A stretch of DNA of 64,000 nucleotides, from positions 62,001 to 126,000 of the forward strand of contig NZ_JACJRC010000005.1 of assembly GCF_014697025.1 (NCBI RefSeq). Reading direction: 5' to 3'. This document shows positions 26,795-35,682 of the stretch, one piece after another. Made by a program: the position numbers and the translations under genes. The notes beneath the pieces were generated by a model. It had not been told where the DNA came from. It searched no databases and saw nothing but the letters and a program-made list of their open reading frames with translations. This DNA comes from Alkalinema sp. FACHB-956. Its GTDB lineage: Bacteria; Cyanobacteriota; Cyanobacteriia; Leptolyngbyales; Leptolyngbyaceae. Position 1 is the first letter of the stretch. Each line of letters begins with the position of its first letter.

Positions 26795-28184
26795 ACGTCT
26801 CCTCTCTAAAAAAGATACGATCGCGCTGATCCATCAAATGGTTGCGATCGTGCCAACGCCGATCGCGATTTGTGATGCGGCAGGAAACGTGTTAGTCGGC
26901 GAGGGGAGTGCTGCATCGGGTCAGAATTATCCAGTTACGGTGGAGGGAACGGAGATCGGCTGCGTGAAGGGTCATCCGCAGGCCCAAGCGATCGCGAATT
27001 TACTGAACTACCTGGCCAGTAAGGAACTGGAAAAACGCACCCTGGCCCAGGAAACCCTCGATCGCTACAAAGAAATTACGCTGCTTTACGATCTGTCGGA
27101 CAAGATCAGTGCCAATTTAGATTTACCGAAGGTGGCGGAGTTGGTGCTGCATGAGGCGCAGCGCTTGATTCCCGGCAGCAGTGGCGCGGTGATTTTAATC
27201 CATCCAGAGTCGCAGCAGGTGGAGACGATCGCGGCCTTTGGCTCCTTGCATTTTGCGATGCAGCCCTACCAGGGCATTTTGGGGAAGGTGTTGCATACCC
27301 GTAATGGCGAAATTATTAATGATGTGGCGCAGGATGACCGGGCGGATGGCGGCGAAACGAGTTTTAGTTCGTTGATTGTGGCTCCGTTAAATCGACAGGA
27401 TCAGGCGATCGGGTTGCTGTGCTTGGGCAGCGAGACGCCGATTACCTATACTGCGGCGGATTTGAAGTTGGTGAATGCGTTGGCATCCCAGGCCGCAGCG
27501 GCGATCGAAAATGCCTTGTTACAAGAAAACAAGGTCCAGGAAGCCCGGATTAAAAGTAATTTGGAACGCTATGTGCCGACGCAATTGGTACAGGCGATTT
27601 TGGATTCCCAGGGGGAGATTTCCCTGGCTCCCGTGCGCAAGAATATTTCCATTTTGTTTTCTGATATTCGCAATTTCACCAGCCAGTGTGAGGAGTTACC
27701 CCCGGAAACGATCGTGAATCACTTGAATGAATACTTTACCCACATGGTGGATGTCATTTTCCATCACCAGGGCACGGTCAATAAGTTCGTGGGGGATATG
27801 ATTGTGGCACTGTTTGGGGCCCCGTCGTTCCCGGAAAATAGCGAAGTACGGGCGATCGAAGCGGCGATCGCGATGCAACGGCGGATTCAAACCCATCCAG
27901 TGACTTGGATTCGCGAGCATTTCCATACGGGCATTGGCATTAGTTCGGGCTCGGTGATTGTGGGCAATATCGGTTCGCCGCAGCACATGGACTATACGGC
28001 GATCGGAGATCAGGTGAATACAGCGTCGCGGTTGCAATCGTTGGCCAAGGGGGGACAAATTTTGGTCAGTCGCAGTATCTATGAAGCGACGCGCGATCGC
28101 TTTGAGTTTAAGGAAATGGGTCAGTTAACGGTGAAGGGTAAACGGAATGCAGTGGATGTGATGGAAGTTATTTATGATATTTAA
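26766..28184 (+). CDS. GAF-domain class III adenylate cyclase
   Basis: 472 residues from ATG 26766, overlapping the kinase gene by 29 bases (ATG 26775 also possible). An N-terminal sensor-like segment is followed by a GAF domain (about 115-250). A catalytic CHD domain runs from about 285 to the end: FSDIRNFT holds a metal Asp, NKFVGDMIVALFG the second Asp and a specificity Lys, and YTAIGDQVNTASRL the transition-state Asn/Arg and a Thr. The Lys/Thr pair is that of bacterial adenylate rather than guanylate cyclases. It should make cAMP, probably downstream of the coupled kinase. Confidence 0.92.
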   Translation: MTTMLPLNLKRLLSKKDTIALIHQMVAIVPTPIAICDAAGNVLVGEGSAASGQNYPVTVEGTEIGCVKGHPQAQAIANLLNYLASKELEKRTLAQETLDRYKEITLLYDLSDKISANLDLPKVAELVLHEAQRLIPGSSGAVILIHPESQQVETIAAFGSLHFAMQPYQGILGKVLHTRNGEIINDVAQDDRADGGETSFSSLIVAPLNRQDQAIGLLCLGSETPITYTAADLKLVNALASQAAAAIENALLQENKVQEARIKSNLERYVPTQLVQAILDSQGEISLAPVRKNISILFSDIRNFTSQCEELPPETIVNHLNEYFTHMVDVIFHHQGTVNKFVGDMIVALFGAPSFPENSEVRAIEAAIAMQRRIQTHPVTWIREHFHTGIGISSGSVIVGNIGSPQHMDYTAIGDQVNTASRLQSLAKGGQILVSRSIYEATRDRFEFKEMGQLTVKGKRNAVDVMEVIYDI

Positions 28185-28264
28185 GGCAACTGCCAATGGG
28201 AGAGATCGATTAGTTGAATCATTAAAACTGAACCAGCTTGAATTACAAGAGGATTTTTAAACAA

Positions 28265-28672
28265 ATGTCTACAACAATTTCTACACTAATGTCTAAGAAA
28301 ATTCTGATTGTGGATGATGAACCCCATATTCGGTTATTGCTGGAGCAAACACTGGAGGAATTGGAAGATGATGATGTCGAGCTTTTGACGGCTTGCAATG
28401 GCCAGGAAGCGCTGGAAACCATTCAGACAGAGTCCCCGCAGTTGGTCTTTTTGGATGTGATGATGCCGTTGCTGAATGGGTTTGATGTGTGCCGCACGGT
28501 GAAGCGGGAGTTGTCGCTGTCGGAGGTGTACATCATTATGCTGACCGCCAAGGGGCAGGAGTTTGATAAGCAGCAGGGTAATGCAGTGGGGGCGGATTTG
28601 TACATGACGAAGCCGTTTGATCCCGATGAGGTGGTGGATAAGGCGCGTCAGGTACTGGGGTTGGTGGAATAG
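28265..28672 (+). CDS. Single-domain response regulator (CheY-like)
   Basis: 135 residues from ATG 28265; ATG 28289 is another option. A single receiver domain: KKILIVDDEPHIRLLLEQ (acidic pocket), LVFLDVMMPLLNG (acceptor Asp), MLTAKGQE (Thr) and YMTKPFDPDE (Lys). No output domain is present, so it works by protein contact or as a phosphorelay intermediate. It is the third gene of the run with the hybrid kinase and adenylate cyclase, 80 bases after the cyclase stop, and is a likely partner of that kinase. Confidence 0.9.
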   Translation: MSTTISTLMSKKILIVDDEPHIRLLLEQTLEELEDDDVELLTACNGQEALETIQTESPQLVFLDVMMPLLNGFDVCRTVKRELSLSEVYIIMLTAKGQEFDKQQGNAVGADLYMTKPFDPDEVVDKARQVLGLVE

Positions 28673-28814
28673 CCGATCGCCCGGTTTGAATCACTCAGAG
28701 CGATCGCCATGGGTCGGCTCCTAGAAGACGATACTTTGGCCAATGGCAAGTGAATAGATACTTCCGTGATGAGTGCTTAATGATACCCGATCGATTTTTG
28801 TAAATACGGATTGA

Positions 28815-28977
28815 CAGCGAGGGGGTTTGTCCGTAGGCTAGTTTTTCATAGCAGCTCCATGAACATCCTTCTTTCACTTGATGGTTCGGCATGAAGCATG
28901 GGTCTGCTGGGATCCTAAAAATTTAGGGCACTACTCGGGATTGCGGTCACAACCCCAAGTAGCTAACCCCCTCGCTG
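28815..28977. other. Candidate structured RNA or folded DNA element
   Basis: A perfect 13-bp closing inverted repeat, CAGCGAGGGGGTT (28815-28827) with AACCCCCTCGCTG (28965-28977), encloses three more complementary pairs. AGCAG..CCATG (28850-28861) pairs with CATGG..CTGCT (28897-28908), CCTAAA with TTTAGG (28914-28927), and CTACT.GGG.TTG with CAA.CCC.AGTAG (28931-28962). The result is a closed multibranch fold of about 163 nt. The strand is undecided because G-U asymmetry is minimal. I match it to no known RNA family. Confidence 0.45.
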
Positions 28978-29020
28978 CACTACCAGCAAGGAGGCTTGTT
29001 GAGAATTTTAACATTCGATC

Positions 29021-29066
29021 GAGCCACTCTTGTTTGTGATGTCAAACGGGGTGGCTCTAAATTTTT
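29021..29066 (+). terminator. Terminator-like hairpin
   Basis: GAGCCACTC ... GGGTGGCTC with an inner GTTTG/CAAAC stem spans 29021-29057, followed by TAAATTTTT. It could end transcription coming from the structured element or response regulator, or attenuate the gene at 29171. Confidence 0.5.
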
Positions 29067-29170
29067 GGGCTTCTTTAGACCCTCATCCCCAGACCTTCTT
29101 CCACAAACAGGAGCAGGGGGAAAGATTGTATCAGGGATGGGGTTCACTACACCAAGGAGAAGCTCACATT

Positions 29171-29389
29171 ATGGCAAAAGGTTCTAGCGATCGCAGCGAT
29201 CGTGCAGTTCAACCTGAGAAACAACGCTTGCAGATCCACTTGATCGGTCACAAGGAGTTCGTGCAGGATACGATTAATCAATTCCATGCCCATCGGATTG
29301 CGGACAGGATTCACTGGAGTCAACCGATGAAGATCGTCCATTCCGACGGGCAATACATCAGCATATTGAGTCGCGAACGGCAACGTTAA
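29171..29389 (+). CDS. 72-residue basic protein, unknown function
   Basis: Starts MAKGSSDRSDRAVQPEKQRL and contains LQIHLIGHKEFVQDTINQFH then PMKIVHSDGQYISILSR. AAGGAG lies 11 bases before ATG 29171. The second half looks like a compact alpha/beta fold. I do not recognise the family. It is preceded by a terminator-like hairpin, so it probably has its own promoter or is attenuated. Confidence 0.55.
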   Translation: MAKGSSDRSDRAVQPEKQRLQIHLIGHKEFVQDTINQFHAHRIADRIHWSQPMKIVHSDGQYISILSRERQR

Positions 29390-29515
29390 CGGCTAAAGCA
29401 TTGGTATCCCGCAGGTTGCGTTGATTGTTGGGCAATCTGTGGGAGCTACAATTAATCAGGAATTCACCCCCGATCGGGGTTCATTGGATTTTCGGAGGCG
29501 GAGAACGATCGTGAC

Positions 29516-29893
29516 TTACGTTTGCTCTGCTTGGGATTGTAACTGCTGAACTTGTTCGATCGTGAGACCCGTCAGCCACGAGATTTGTTCTACAGGAAGA
29601 TTATCCTTCAGCATATTCAGGGCGATCGCGTTGCGCTCATCTTCCCTTGCTTCTTTGTAGACTCTGGTTTCTTCAAGCTTAGTTCCTAGCATCACATTAA
29701 TTTCCTTTCGCGATAAAGTTGTAAGCCTGTACGTAATAATCGTGATCACTATATCTATTATGACTTGTTTGATAGGTAACCCAGGCTCTTCCTGCGTTAC
29801 CTGATTAATCAGCATTCTCGCCTTTTCTGGAGCCTCGGAGTCACTCACGATCGTTAACATCATCGCCGCAACCCCTAACGACAAATCCTCCAT
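29516..29893 (-). pseudogene. Rpn/PD-(D/E)xK transposase-like protein, C-terminal remnant
   Basis: 125 codons from ATG 29893. The C-terminal part (AREDERNAIALNMLKDNLPV then EQISWLTGLTIEQVQQLQ) is the characteristic tail of the Rpn/YhgA-like and related cyanobacterial PD-(D/E)xK nuclease families. The N-terminal nuclease domain, normally about 150 residues, is missing, and an in-frame TAA lies just upstream. The gene is therefore a truncated relic, although the remaining frame is intact. Confidence 0.65.
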
Positions 29894-29941
29894 TTCGCCC
29901 AACTCGTTCAAGATCGCTTACAGATCTTCTTTTCTTTGAGC

Positions 29942-30595
29942 TTATTTCACTCTAACAAAAATGTCATTCTGTATCGATTGCTCATCATAAGTTGTGACTT
30001 TACCATCTGGCCTAGTCATGGAATAGTGCCAACGACCAACTTCTAAAACGTATTGTTTTAGAACAGAATGCTCAGGATGCTGCTGAAGTATGTCGAGAGC
30101 AGCATCATAAAATAACTTTGATGGAACAGCGTTAGATAGCGAAATACGAGAACTCAATTTTTGAGCGCACACAAACACAGCAGCACGCACGCGAGCATCT
30201 AATGGCTTCAGAGACAACAAAGGCAAAATAACGCTACCAACCACCTCTCTCAGTTGATCTTTATCAAGGTTTGGCAGAATAGATAGAACATCATCTAAAG
30301 CTTGAGCATTAGTAGGATCATTAGAAAGTTGCTGCAAATTTTGTTCTAGTTGATTTACTAATTGAGCAGCAGCAAGCTTAGCACGTCTTGCATCAGCTTC
30401 TCGCTTCTCTTTCTTAGCTTTAGCTTTAACTTCACTCTCTTCTATTGCGGTCTTCCCGGCAGAGGTTTTAGACCATAAAGTAAATACAACACAAGAAAGT
30501 AGAAATATTAAAAAGGCCCATATAAAATTCACGAACAGAGCAAGAAGCGCGATAATGATCAGAATGAGCCCTATCCAAAGAAGTAAATCTGCCAT
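29942..30595 (-). CDS. Membrane-anchored coiled-coil protein, unknown function
   Basis: 217 residues from ATG 30595 (MADLLLWIGLILIIIALLAL). Two adjacent transmembrane segments (about 3-20 and 22-42) are followed by a charged Lys/Glu/Ala coiled coil (about 58-100) and then a soluble helical domain with a HEAT-like look (LDARVRAAVFVCAQKLSSR). No enzyme motif is visible. Base composition is AT-richer than the neighbours and the surrounding genes are decayed, so lateral acquisition is possible. Confidence 0.6.
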   Translation of the reverse strand: MADLLLWIGLILIIIALLALFVNFIWAFLIFLLSCVVFTLWSKTSAGKTAIEESEVKAKAKKEKREADARRAKLAAAQLVNQLEQNLQQLSNDPTNAQALDDVLSILPNLDKDQLREVVGSVILPLLSLKPLDARVRAAVFVCAQKLSSRISLSNAVPSKLFYDAALDILQQHPEHSVLKQYVLEVGRWHYSMTRPDGKVTTYDEQSIQNDIFVRVK

Positions 30596-30912
30596 AGCTT
30601 TGTACCTTAGATCAAATCCAAGACGAATGCATGAGTTAAGTACAACGTAGTACAAAAAACAAGTAAAAGTTAAGTGCAGCGGATTAGAAAACTGTAAAAA
30701 ACAAACAACTTACTAACAGCGACTTTATCACCTGATACTGTATCAATAAAATTATAAAAATTCATGCAAGTATGCTTATTAATAGTAAATATTATGTATA
30801 AATTTATCAAGCAGTTTACTGATAAATTAATCAAAGAAAACTAGCCGAATTTTATCCTTATTAATTTTGTGTCCTAACATAACTATTGTGTACACCATAT
30901 TTTCTCATCCCC
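30596..30912. other. AT-rich spacer, 317 bp
   Basis: Much richer in A and T than the flanks, especially 30720-30880. No coding frame was seen. It lies upstream of the minus-strand membrane gene, so it should carry that gene's promoter, but several equally weak -10 candidates prevent a choice. Confidence 0.4.
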
Positions 30913-31875
30913 CTAATCATTCTCCGGCTTAACTAACAGAACCGACTTCACTGGCCGACTGGCCGATCGCCCATTTTCATCCAATTTCCCTTCAAACTTC
31001 CGGCCTTGAAAATAGAGCGCCGATGACGTGCCCCCATCCAAATTCAACGCCCGATCGGCCCCCAACGATCGCAGCACCTCCGCCAACGATCGCAACGACA
31101 AGCCGCCCGCTGGAGCCCCCTGCGCCACCATCACCAACCAGACCCTGCCATCCGCAGCCAACCCGATCGCACTGCGCGCATTCTGAGCCTCAACCCCGAT
31201 CGGATCGTGAATCACCTGTCCCTGCCGCTCCACCCAAAAGCCTTCTTCCGTCGCCGTCAACTGCGGTAACAACTGCGGCCCCGCCCCGATCGCCTCCACC
31301 AGCTCGCACCCTGCCGGAACCGCCGCCCCATGGCGCACAATCTCATAGCGCGTCTCAGCATTGCAGACATAGCGCCGCAACTCACTGCGATCGAGAATTT
31401 GCGGCAAATAGGGTTGCAACGCCGGATTCTCCATCAACCGCCGATTCTGCCTCGGATCGGCCACCCACCGCCGACCCCGCATGACAAACGAAGTCGAACC
31501 CTGATTCTCCGGATCAAAAAACCCCGCATTAATCGCCGCGATCGCCCCTGGTTGCTGCTTCACAAAATCTTCGATCGGCTGCACCGTCTCCGCCACCGCC
31601 GGACTGACCACCCAGCCTCGACCCGCCGGAACCTCCACCACATGCACGATCGCCCCCGCGATCGTCCGTGTAGAATACCGCACGATCGTTGGATCACTCG
31701 GCCCAGGAGCACCAGACTTCACCATGGCAGACCTCGGAGCAGCGTCTAATTTGGCCTTGGAGCTAGGCTGTACATCACTAGACTGCATCGAACAGCCCAC
31801 CAGCCAGCCTAAGACCCCGATCGCCCCCAGCCTAACGAACCCCCGCGATCGCGTCCACACCTGTGGAACTCCCAT
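30913..31875 (-). CDS. Phosphodiester glycosidase-family lipoprotein (NAGPA domain)
   Basis: 320 residues from ATG 31875. The N-terminus is a lipoprotein signal ending GWLVGCS, with the Cys as lipid site. The NAGPA domain follows: IAAINAGFFD, EAIGAGPQLLPQ, NARSAIGLAADGRVWLVMV, and LNLDGGTSSALYFQG are the conserved motifs of the family that includes the uncovering enzyme of lysosomal mannose-6-phosphate tagging. Bacterial members are extracytoplasmic with unknown substrates. A longer reading to 31914 overlaps the upstream gene's end. The two genes are 10 bases apart and are probably cotranscribed. Confidence 0.85.
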   Translation of the reverse strand: MGVPQVWTRSRGFVRLGAIGVLGWLVGCSMQSSDVQPSSKAKLDAAPRSAMVKSGAPGPSDPTIVRYSTRTIAGAIVHVVEVPAGRGWVVSPAVAETVQPIEDFVKQQPGAIAAINAGFFDPENQGSTSFVMRGRRWVADPRQNRRLMENPALQPYLPQILDRSELRRYVCNAETRYEIVRHGAAVPAGCELVEAIGAGPQLLPQLTATEEGFWVERQGQVIHDPIGVEAQNARSAIGLAADGRVWLVMVAQGAPAGGLSLRSLAEVLRSLGADRALNLDGGTSSALYFQGRKFEGKLDENGRSASRPVKSVLLVKPEND

Positions 31876-31885
31876 CCGTCTGTGA

Positions 31886-34684
31886 CTAAAACCCAAAATC
31901 ATCGAAGGACACATCGGGCAAATTGGGCGGCACCACGGGTAATGAAGCCGACGTTTTATAACTTTCTCGCTTGGTCGCTGTTTCGATCGTAATCGCTTCC
32001 AACTGAATCTCCAAACTCCCCAGGGGCACCGTCAACTGTGTCGTCGATTCCAACTCCCCTTGGGCATTGGGCACAAAATCCACCAAATAGCGCGGCCCAT
32101 CCAACAGCGTCCGGGTCTGCCGATCGTTAATCCACAGCTTGACATACAGTTTCGGTAGCAAATTCGGCAGCTTCACCTTCACTAGCAACGGTTGCCCCGC
32201 CACCACTTCCGCCACCGCTTCCACTTCCAACTGCGGCACGGGTACCGCTTCATTTTCCGGCAACTTCAGCGGATTTTCCGGCGTATCCGTGCCCAGGGAT
32301 GGCACCGCAAAAATCGGCAGGTCATCCATCACCACCGATTCACTCACCGCCTCAGGATTCCCCAGGGATGGCGTCACGAAGGGATTGATCGGGCCGGGGG
32401 GTTCCGGGGGGGTAGCCGCTGCATCCTCCGCCCGCGTTTCCTCCGCAAAATTCGACAACCGATTCATAAACCGATCGTCCAAATTCAGCGCTTCAAACTC
32501 ATCGGGCAAGCGAGCTGCCGTCACCTCGATCGTATTGGCTTCCTCAAAGGCATCCAACTCATCCAGACTGTCAAACCCTTCCAGATGGGTCGCATCCTCC
32601 ACATCCTCCCAACCCTGGAACGTGCCCCCAAAGGCATCCTCAGCGTCCACCGCTAAAGACTCCGCAAAGGGATGATCAAATGTCACGGCGGCCCCATCCC
32701 CCGATCGATCCGCCGGGGCCGTTTGGAACAACTCCTCCGTCAACAGTTGATCCAAATCTTCATCCGGCAACCCTTCTACGCCTGTCGGAGTCCGATCGAA
32801 CTCCGCAAAAAATTCGGGGGGTGGCGTCACCAATTCCACTTGGGGCACGGCAGAGTCACTCACACCAAAATCGATTTCTTCTTCTGCGTCGATCTCCGTC
32901 GTTGCGGTGAAATCGCCCAAATCTCCATCCAAGCCTTCCCCATCAAAGCCTTCTACAGAAAAGGACTCAAAGGATAGGTCATCATCAAAGAGATTCAAAA
33001 TATCATCGGGTTCCGCCGTCTCAGCAGCAGGGTTCACGGGCTGCGGCAGGGGCGGCAATTCGATCGCTTTGCGTTCACTGGATTCGCGATCGCTGGGTTG
33101 CTTGAGTTGGGGCGGCAGGGTTTGTCCCGGACTAGCCGTCAAATCGGGCACCGTTGGCCCCTGATTCACCAAACCCAAAAACGCCAAATCCAAATCCGGC
33201 CCGCTGGGTTCCGGCGCGATCGTCGGTTCCAACAGGTCGGGCGTAATTTCCGGGGCGATCGACGCCAGCAGATCTTCTAACGCCGCTGTTACTGTAAAGC
33301 TTTGCGTCGCCACGGGCATTTGGCTGGTCCGATCGCGCAACACCACTTCCCCGAGCAACAACTGCGCCGACAAGGACGTTGGCATCGGCACCGTTAACTG
33401 GAAATCCTGGGGCACCGTTTCCATGGGCAATGCCGTTGCCCAATTCACCACCGTTTCGCCCGTTTGAGGATCTCGCAGGATCACTTGCGCATCCACCGTC
33501 GCCAGCGGGGTCGCCAGCGCGATCGTCTCCGATCGATCGTCGGTCATCGGTTCCGGGAGGATTTGGCCAGCCAGAACCAGACTTTGCCCAGCACTCCTTT
33601 CATAGGTATCCGGGTGCAGACGAATTTCCACCTGCGGCAGCGCTGGTACATTGCCCCTATTCGCAGTCTCAGCCATACCAGCCGTAATCTCAGCGGACTC
33701 CGCCAAAATCGTACTCTCAGCGATCTCATCGCTAGCAATCTTATCTCCAGCGATCGCGCCCTCAGCGGTCACCGCCGCCGGCCCATCGGCCCACACGTCA
33801 CTTCCCACATCGTCTAAATCGAAATCCCCCAGATCGAGATCTATCGGTAATTCCAGCCCTGAACTTTCCCCTACGGCCACGGGCTCAAGGGAGGTTCGAT
33901 CGGGCGTAGCCATCTCGTCTAAGGGCGCAAATTCCAGCTCATCCAGCAAACTTTCTAGATTGGGTTCCGGGCTAACCTCATCCTCAACTTCAGCCCCTAA
34001 ATCCAGCTCTAATCCCAAATCTGGCTCTAATCCCAAATCCAGTTCCAAGCTAGGCAATTCTGCGGCGATCGCTTGCTCTGCCTCCCAGTCCTCAGCCAAC
34101 AAATCTGTCCCAGTCTGGCCTAACCGATCGTCAAGATCCTCAACCTCCGGCAAGCCCAATTCCGCCAGCAGCGCCGATTCCTCATCCAGCACCTCATCAT
34201 CGATCTCATCTCTATCGATCGCAGCCCTATCGATCGCCCCGGACTGCACCTCAGACTGCACCGGAGCCACCGCAGCAGCGGGCCGACTCCAATCCGGTTC
34301 CCACTCCCCGCTGACTTCCGATTCCTTCGGCAGCACATGCAACTGGACGGAATACTGACAGGTTGCCCCAATCAAATCCGTCATCAGCCCACTACCGCAA
34401 TGGAGTTCCCACACCCCCGGTTGCAGCATCGTAAAGGGCATCACCACCATCAGACCATCGGCATTGGTGCGACTCTGACGGCGCTGGGTACGGCGCTTAG
34501 GCGGATCCTCCTCCGTTGCTTCGTGGGTAATCCGCAGTTCAATATCAGCATTTTTTAAGCCCGATCGCACCAAGACCCGATAGCGCCCCTCCAGAATCTC
34601 TACATCCGGCGATTCCAGGGGTAACCACGATCGATCACCCTCCTGCTGCAACAAAAAGTCCCACTTTATTTCTTGCCCAGCCAT
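31886..34684 (-). CDS. Large acidic protein with low-complexity centre
   Basis: 932 residues. A beta-rich N-terminal domain (about 1-122, starting MAGQEIKWDFLLQQEGDRSW) and a C-terminal beta-sandwich-like domain (about 810-915, VEVVAGQPLLVKVKLPN-type strands) flank a long centre extremely rich in Asp, Glu, Leu and Pro. That centre contains short quasi-repeats such as LDLGLEPDLGLELDLG near residues 215-230. Another folded strand set lies near 350-470. There is no signal peptide or membrane helix. The function is unknown. The arrangement suggests a scaffold, and similar long acidic proteins occur in cyanobacteria. It is transcribed immediately ahead of the NAGPA lipoprotein gene. Confidence 0.7.
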   Translation of the reverse strand: MAGQEIKWDFLLQQEGDRSWLPLESPDVEILEGRYRVLVRSGLKNADIELRITHEATEEDPPKRRTQRRQSRTNADGLMVVMPFTMLQPGVWELHCGSGLMTDLIGATCQYSVQLHVLPKESEVSGEWEPDWSRPAAAVAPVQSEVQSGAIDRAAIDRDEIDDEVLDEESALLAELGLPEVEDLDDRLGQTGTDLLAEDWEAEQAIAAELPSLELDLGLEPDLGLELDLGAEVEDEVSPEPNLESLLDELEFAPLDEMATPDRTSLEPVAVGESSGLELPIDLDLGDFDLDDVGSDVWADGPAAVTAEGAIAGDKIASDEIAESTILAESAEITAGMAETANRGNVPALPQVEIRLHPDTYERSAGQSLVLAGQILPEPMTDDRSETIALATPLATVDAQVILRDPQTGETVVNWATALPMETVPQDFQLTVPMPTSLSAQLLLGEVVLRDRTSQMPVATQSFTVTAALEDLLASIAPEITPDLLEPTIAPEPSGPDLDLAFLGLVNQGPTVPDLTASPGQTLPPQLKQPSDRESSERKAIELPPLPQPVNPAAETAEPDDILNLFDDDLSFESFSVEGFDGEGLDGDLGDFTATTEIDAEEEIDFGVSDSAVPQVELVTPPPEFFAEFDRTPTGVEGLPDEDLDQLLTEELFQTAPADRSGDGAAVTFDHPFAESLAVDAEDAFGGTFQGWEDVEDATHLEGFDSLDELDAFEEANTIEVTAARLPDEFEALNLDDRFMNRLSNFAEETRAEDAAATPPEPPGPINPFVTPSLGNPEAVSESVVMDDLPIFAVPSLGTDTPENPLKLPENEAVPVPQLEVEAVAEVVAGQPLLVKVKLPNLLPKLYVKLWINDRQTRTLLDGPRYLVDFVPNAQGELESTTQLTVPLGSLEIQLEAITIETATKRESYKTSASLPVVPPNLPDVSFDDFGF

Positions 34685-34781
34685 AGGTCGTATCCATGCG
34701 ATAGGGGTAGCTTGGTCTACAGTCTACCGTAGGGAACGAATGTGGGATAAAACAATCAGCTCAGACACCCCCATCTGGCAT

Positions 34782-34817
34782 AAAAATAGAGGTTTGACTT
34801 GATGACAAGTCAAACCT
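34782..34817 (-). terminator. Rho-independent terminator of psaL
   Basis: Perfect 12-bp arms AGGTTTGACTTG (34790-34801) and CAAGTCAAACCT (34806-34817) with a four-base loop. On the minus strand the stem is followed by CTATTTTTA. It lies 30 bases after the psaL stop. Confidence 0.85.
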
Positions 34818-34846
34818 CAACACTTTCATCCAATTGACGAGTGGCT

Positions 34847-35317
34847 TTAGTAGTTCACTACGCCCTTCAGGATGTCATCGATCGTGCCAATGTTGGCCAA
34901 CAGCAGATAAGCACAGAATGCACCACCCATTGCACCGATGAAGAATCCACCGGAGAACTTACTCCAACCTTGGGCACTTTGCAGTTCACTGGAGCTACCA
35001 GAGTCATCATTCTGGAAACGAGCCAACCCATGGGCAGATAGAGCCATCGTGGCAATAATAATGAGACCCATTGCACTCACCAGACCACCAAAAGCAGCCA
35101 AATCAGAGTCGCGCAGGGGACCAAGCTTCGTCCAGGGTCCTACGATGAAATAGCCGTGTGCCATCCCAACTTCGAGACCACGCAGCAGCGGAGACAGCCC
35201 CTTACGGTAAGCGGGCAGGTTTCCGATAAACGCGCGGGTAAAATCGGAGTCGCTGACGGGCGTGGAGAGGTGCCCAACGAAGGGATCGTCGTTGTAAGCC
35301 TTGACAAATTGAGCCAT
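34847..35317 (-). CDS. psaL: Photosystem I reaction centre subunit XI
   Basis: 156 residues from ATG 35317 ([20 protein letters not shown]). The N-terminal [15 protein letters not shown] and the [24 protein letters not shown]-type segment (here [18 protein letters not shown]) are unmistakable for PsaL. Hydrophobic helices lie at about 78-98 and 125-147. PsaL holds the trimer or tetramer interface of photosystem I in the thylakoid membrane. An open frame upstream to 35374 is leader. It is monocistronic, with its own terminator and a possible -10 (TATAAC, minus strand) at 35439-35444. Confidence 0.97.
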   Translation of the reverse strand: MAQFVKAYNDDPFVGHLSTPVSDSDFTRAFIGNLPAYRKGLSPLLRGLEVGMAHGYFIVGPWTKLGPLRDSDLAAFGGLVSAMGLIIIATMALSAHGLARFQNDDSGSSSELQSAQGWSKFSGGFFIGAMGGAFCAYLLLANIGTIDDILKGVVNY

Positions 35318-35682
35318 AGCTAGATGATTCCTAACAGTTTTCTGAAAAGGGAGAATGAACTCGCCTTCAATCATACGGGTTGAGCATCGGTAGATTCTCA
35401 GGATCGGGGGAATGCTTCAGAAAAGTTCATGGCGAAACGTTATAAAAGTTCACGCTTCTGCAAAACATGTCATTTTGTTAAGCAATGTTGCGCTCTCAGC
35501 CTGTTCAATCTCTGTGCCCAATCCCCCCAATCACAATTCGATCCCCCAGGCTCCACCCCCTTAGGACACTTCATAAACAGCCCAACAAACCGGATAAACA
35601 GCCCAACAAACCGGGAACTATAGAGAACTGTTCCCTTCTAAACTATCCAATACGGGAAGCTTGATCTGGATAGGAAATCTTG
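35318..35682. other. psaL leader and divergent spacer
   Basis: 365 bases between divergent psaL and a GNAT gene. It includes TATAAC (minus strand, 35439-35444) as a possible -10 for psaL and a 21-bp tandem duplicate at 35573-35614. No clear HLR1 (RpaB) motif was found. Confidence 0.45.
35573..35614. repeat. Perfect 21-bp tandem duplication
   Basis: ATAAACAGCCCAACAAACCGG at 35573-35593 is repeated exactly at 35594-35614. Confidence 0.95.

Larger units (their letters stand above)
28673..29170. other. 498-bp intergenic region with structured elements
   Basis: Between the response regulator and a 72-residue gene. It holds a set of nested inverted repeats (28815-28977) and a terminator-like hairpin (29021-29066), listed separately. 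A TTGACA hexamer at 28811-28816 has TAGGCT 17 bases downstream. A minus-strand open frame of 65 codons (28695-28892) lacks a ribosome-binding site and is not called. Confidence 0.5.

Noticed and set aside
28695-28892. Minus-strand open frame of 65 codons with a CSWSC motif
   Set aside because: No ribosome-binding site, no recognised family, and it lies inside the structured spacer; codon usage is not decisive.
28815-28977. Considered as a retron ncRNA because of the closing inverted repeat
   Set aside because: No reverse transcriptase gene is present nearby.
35318-35682. HLR1-type RpaB site upstream of psaL
   Set aside because: Looked for paired GTTACA-like repeats and found none that match adequately.
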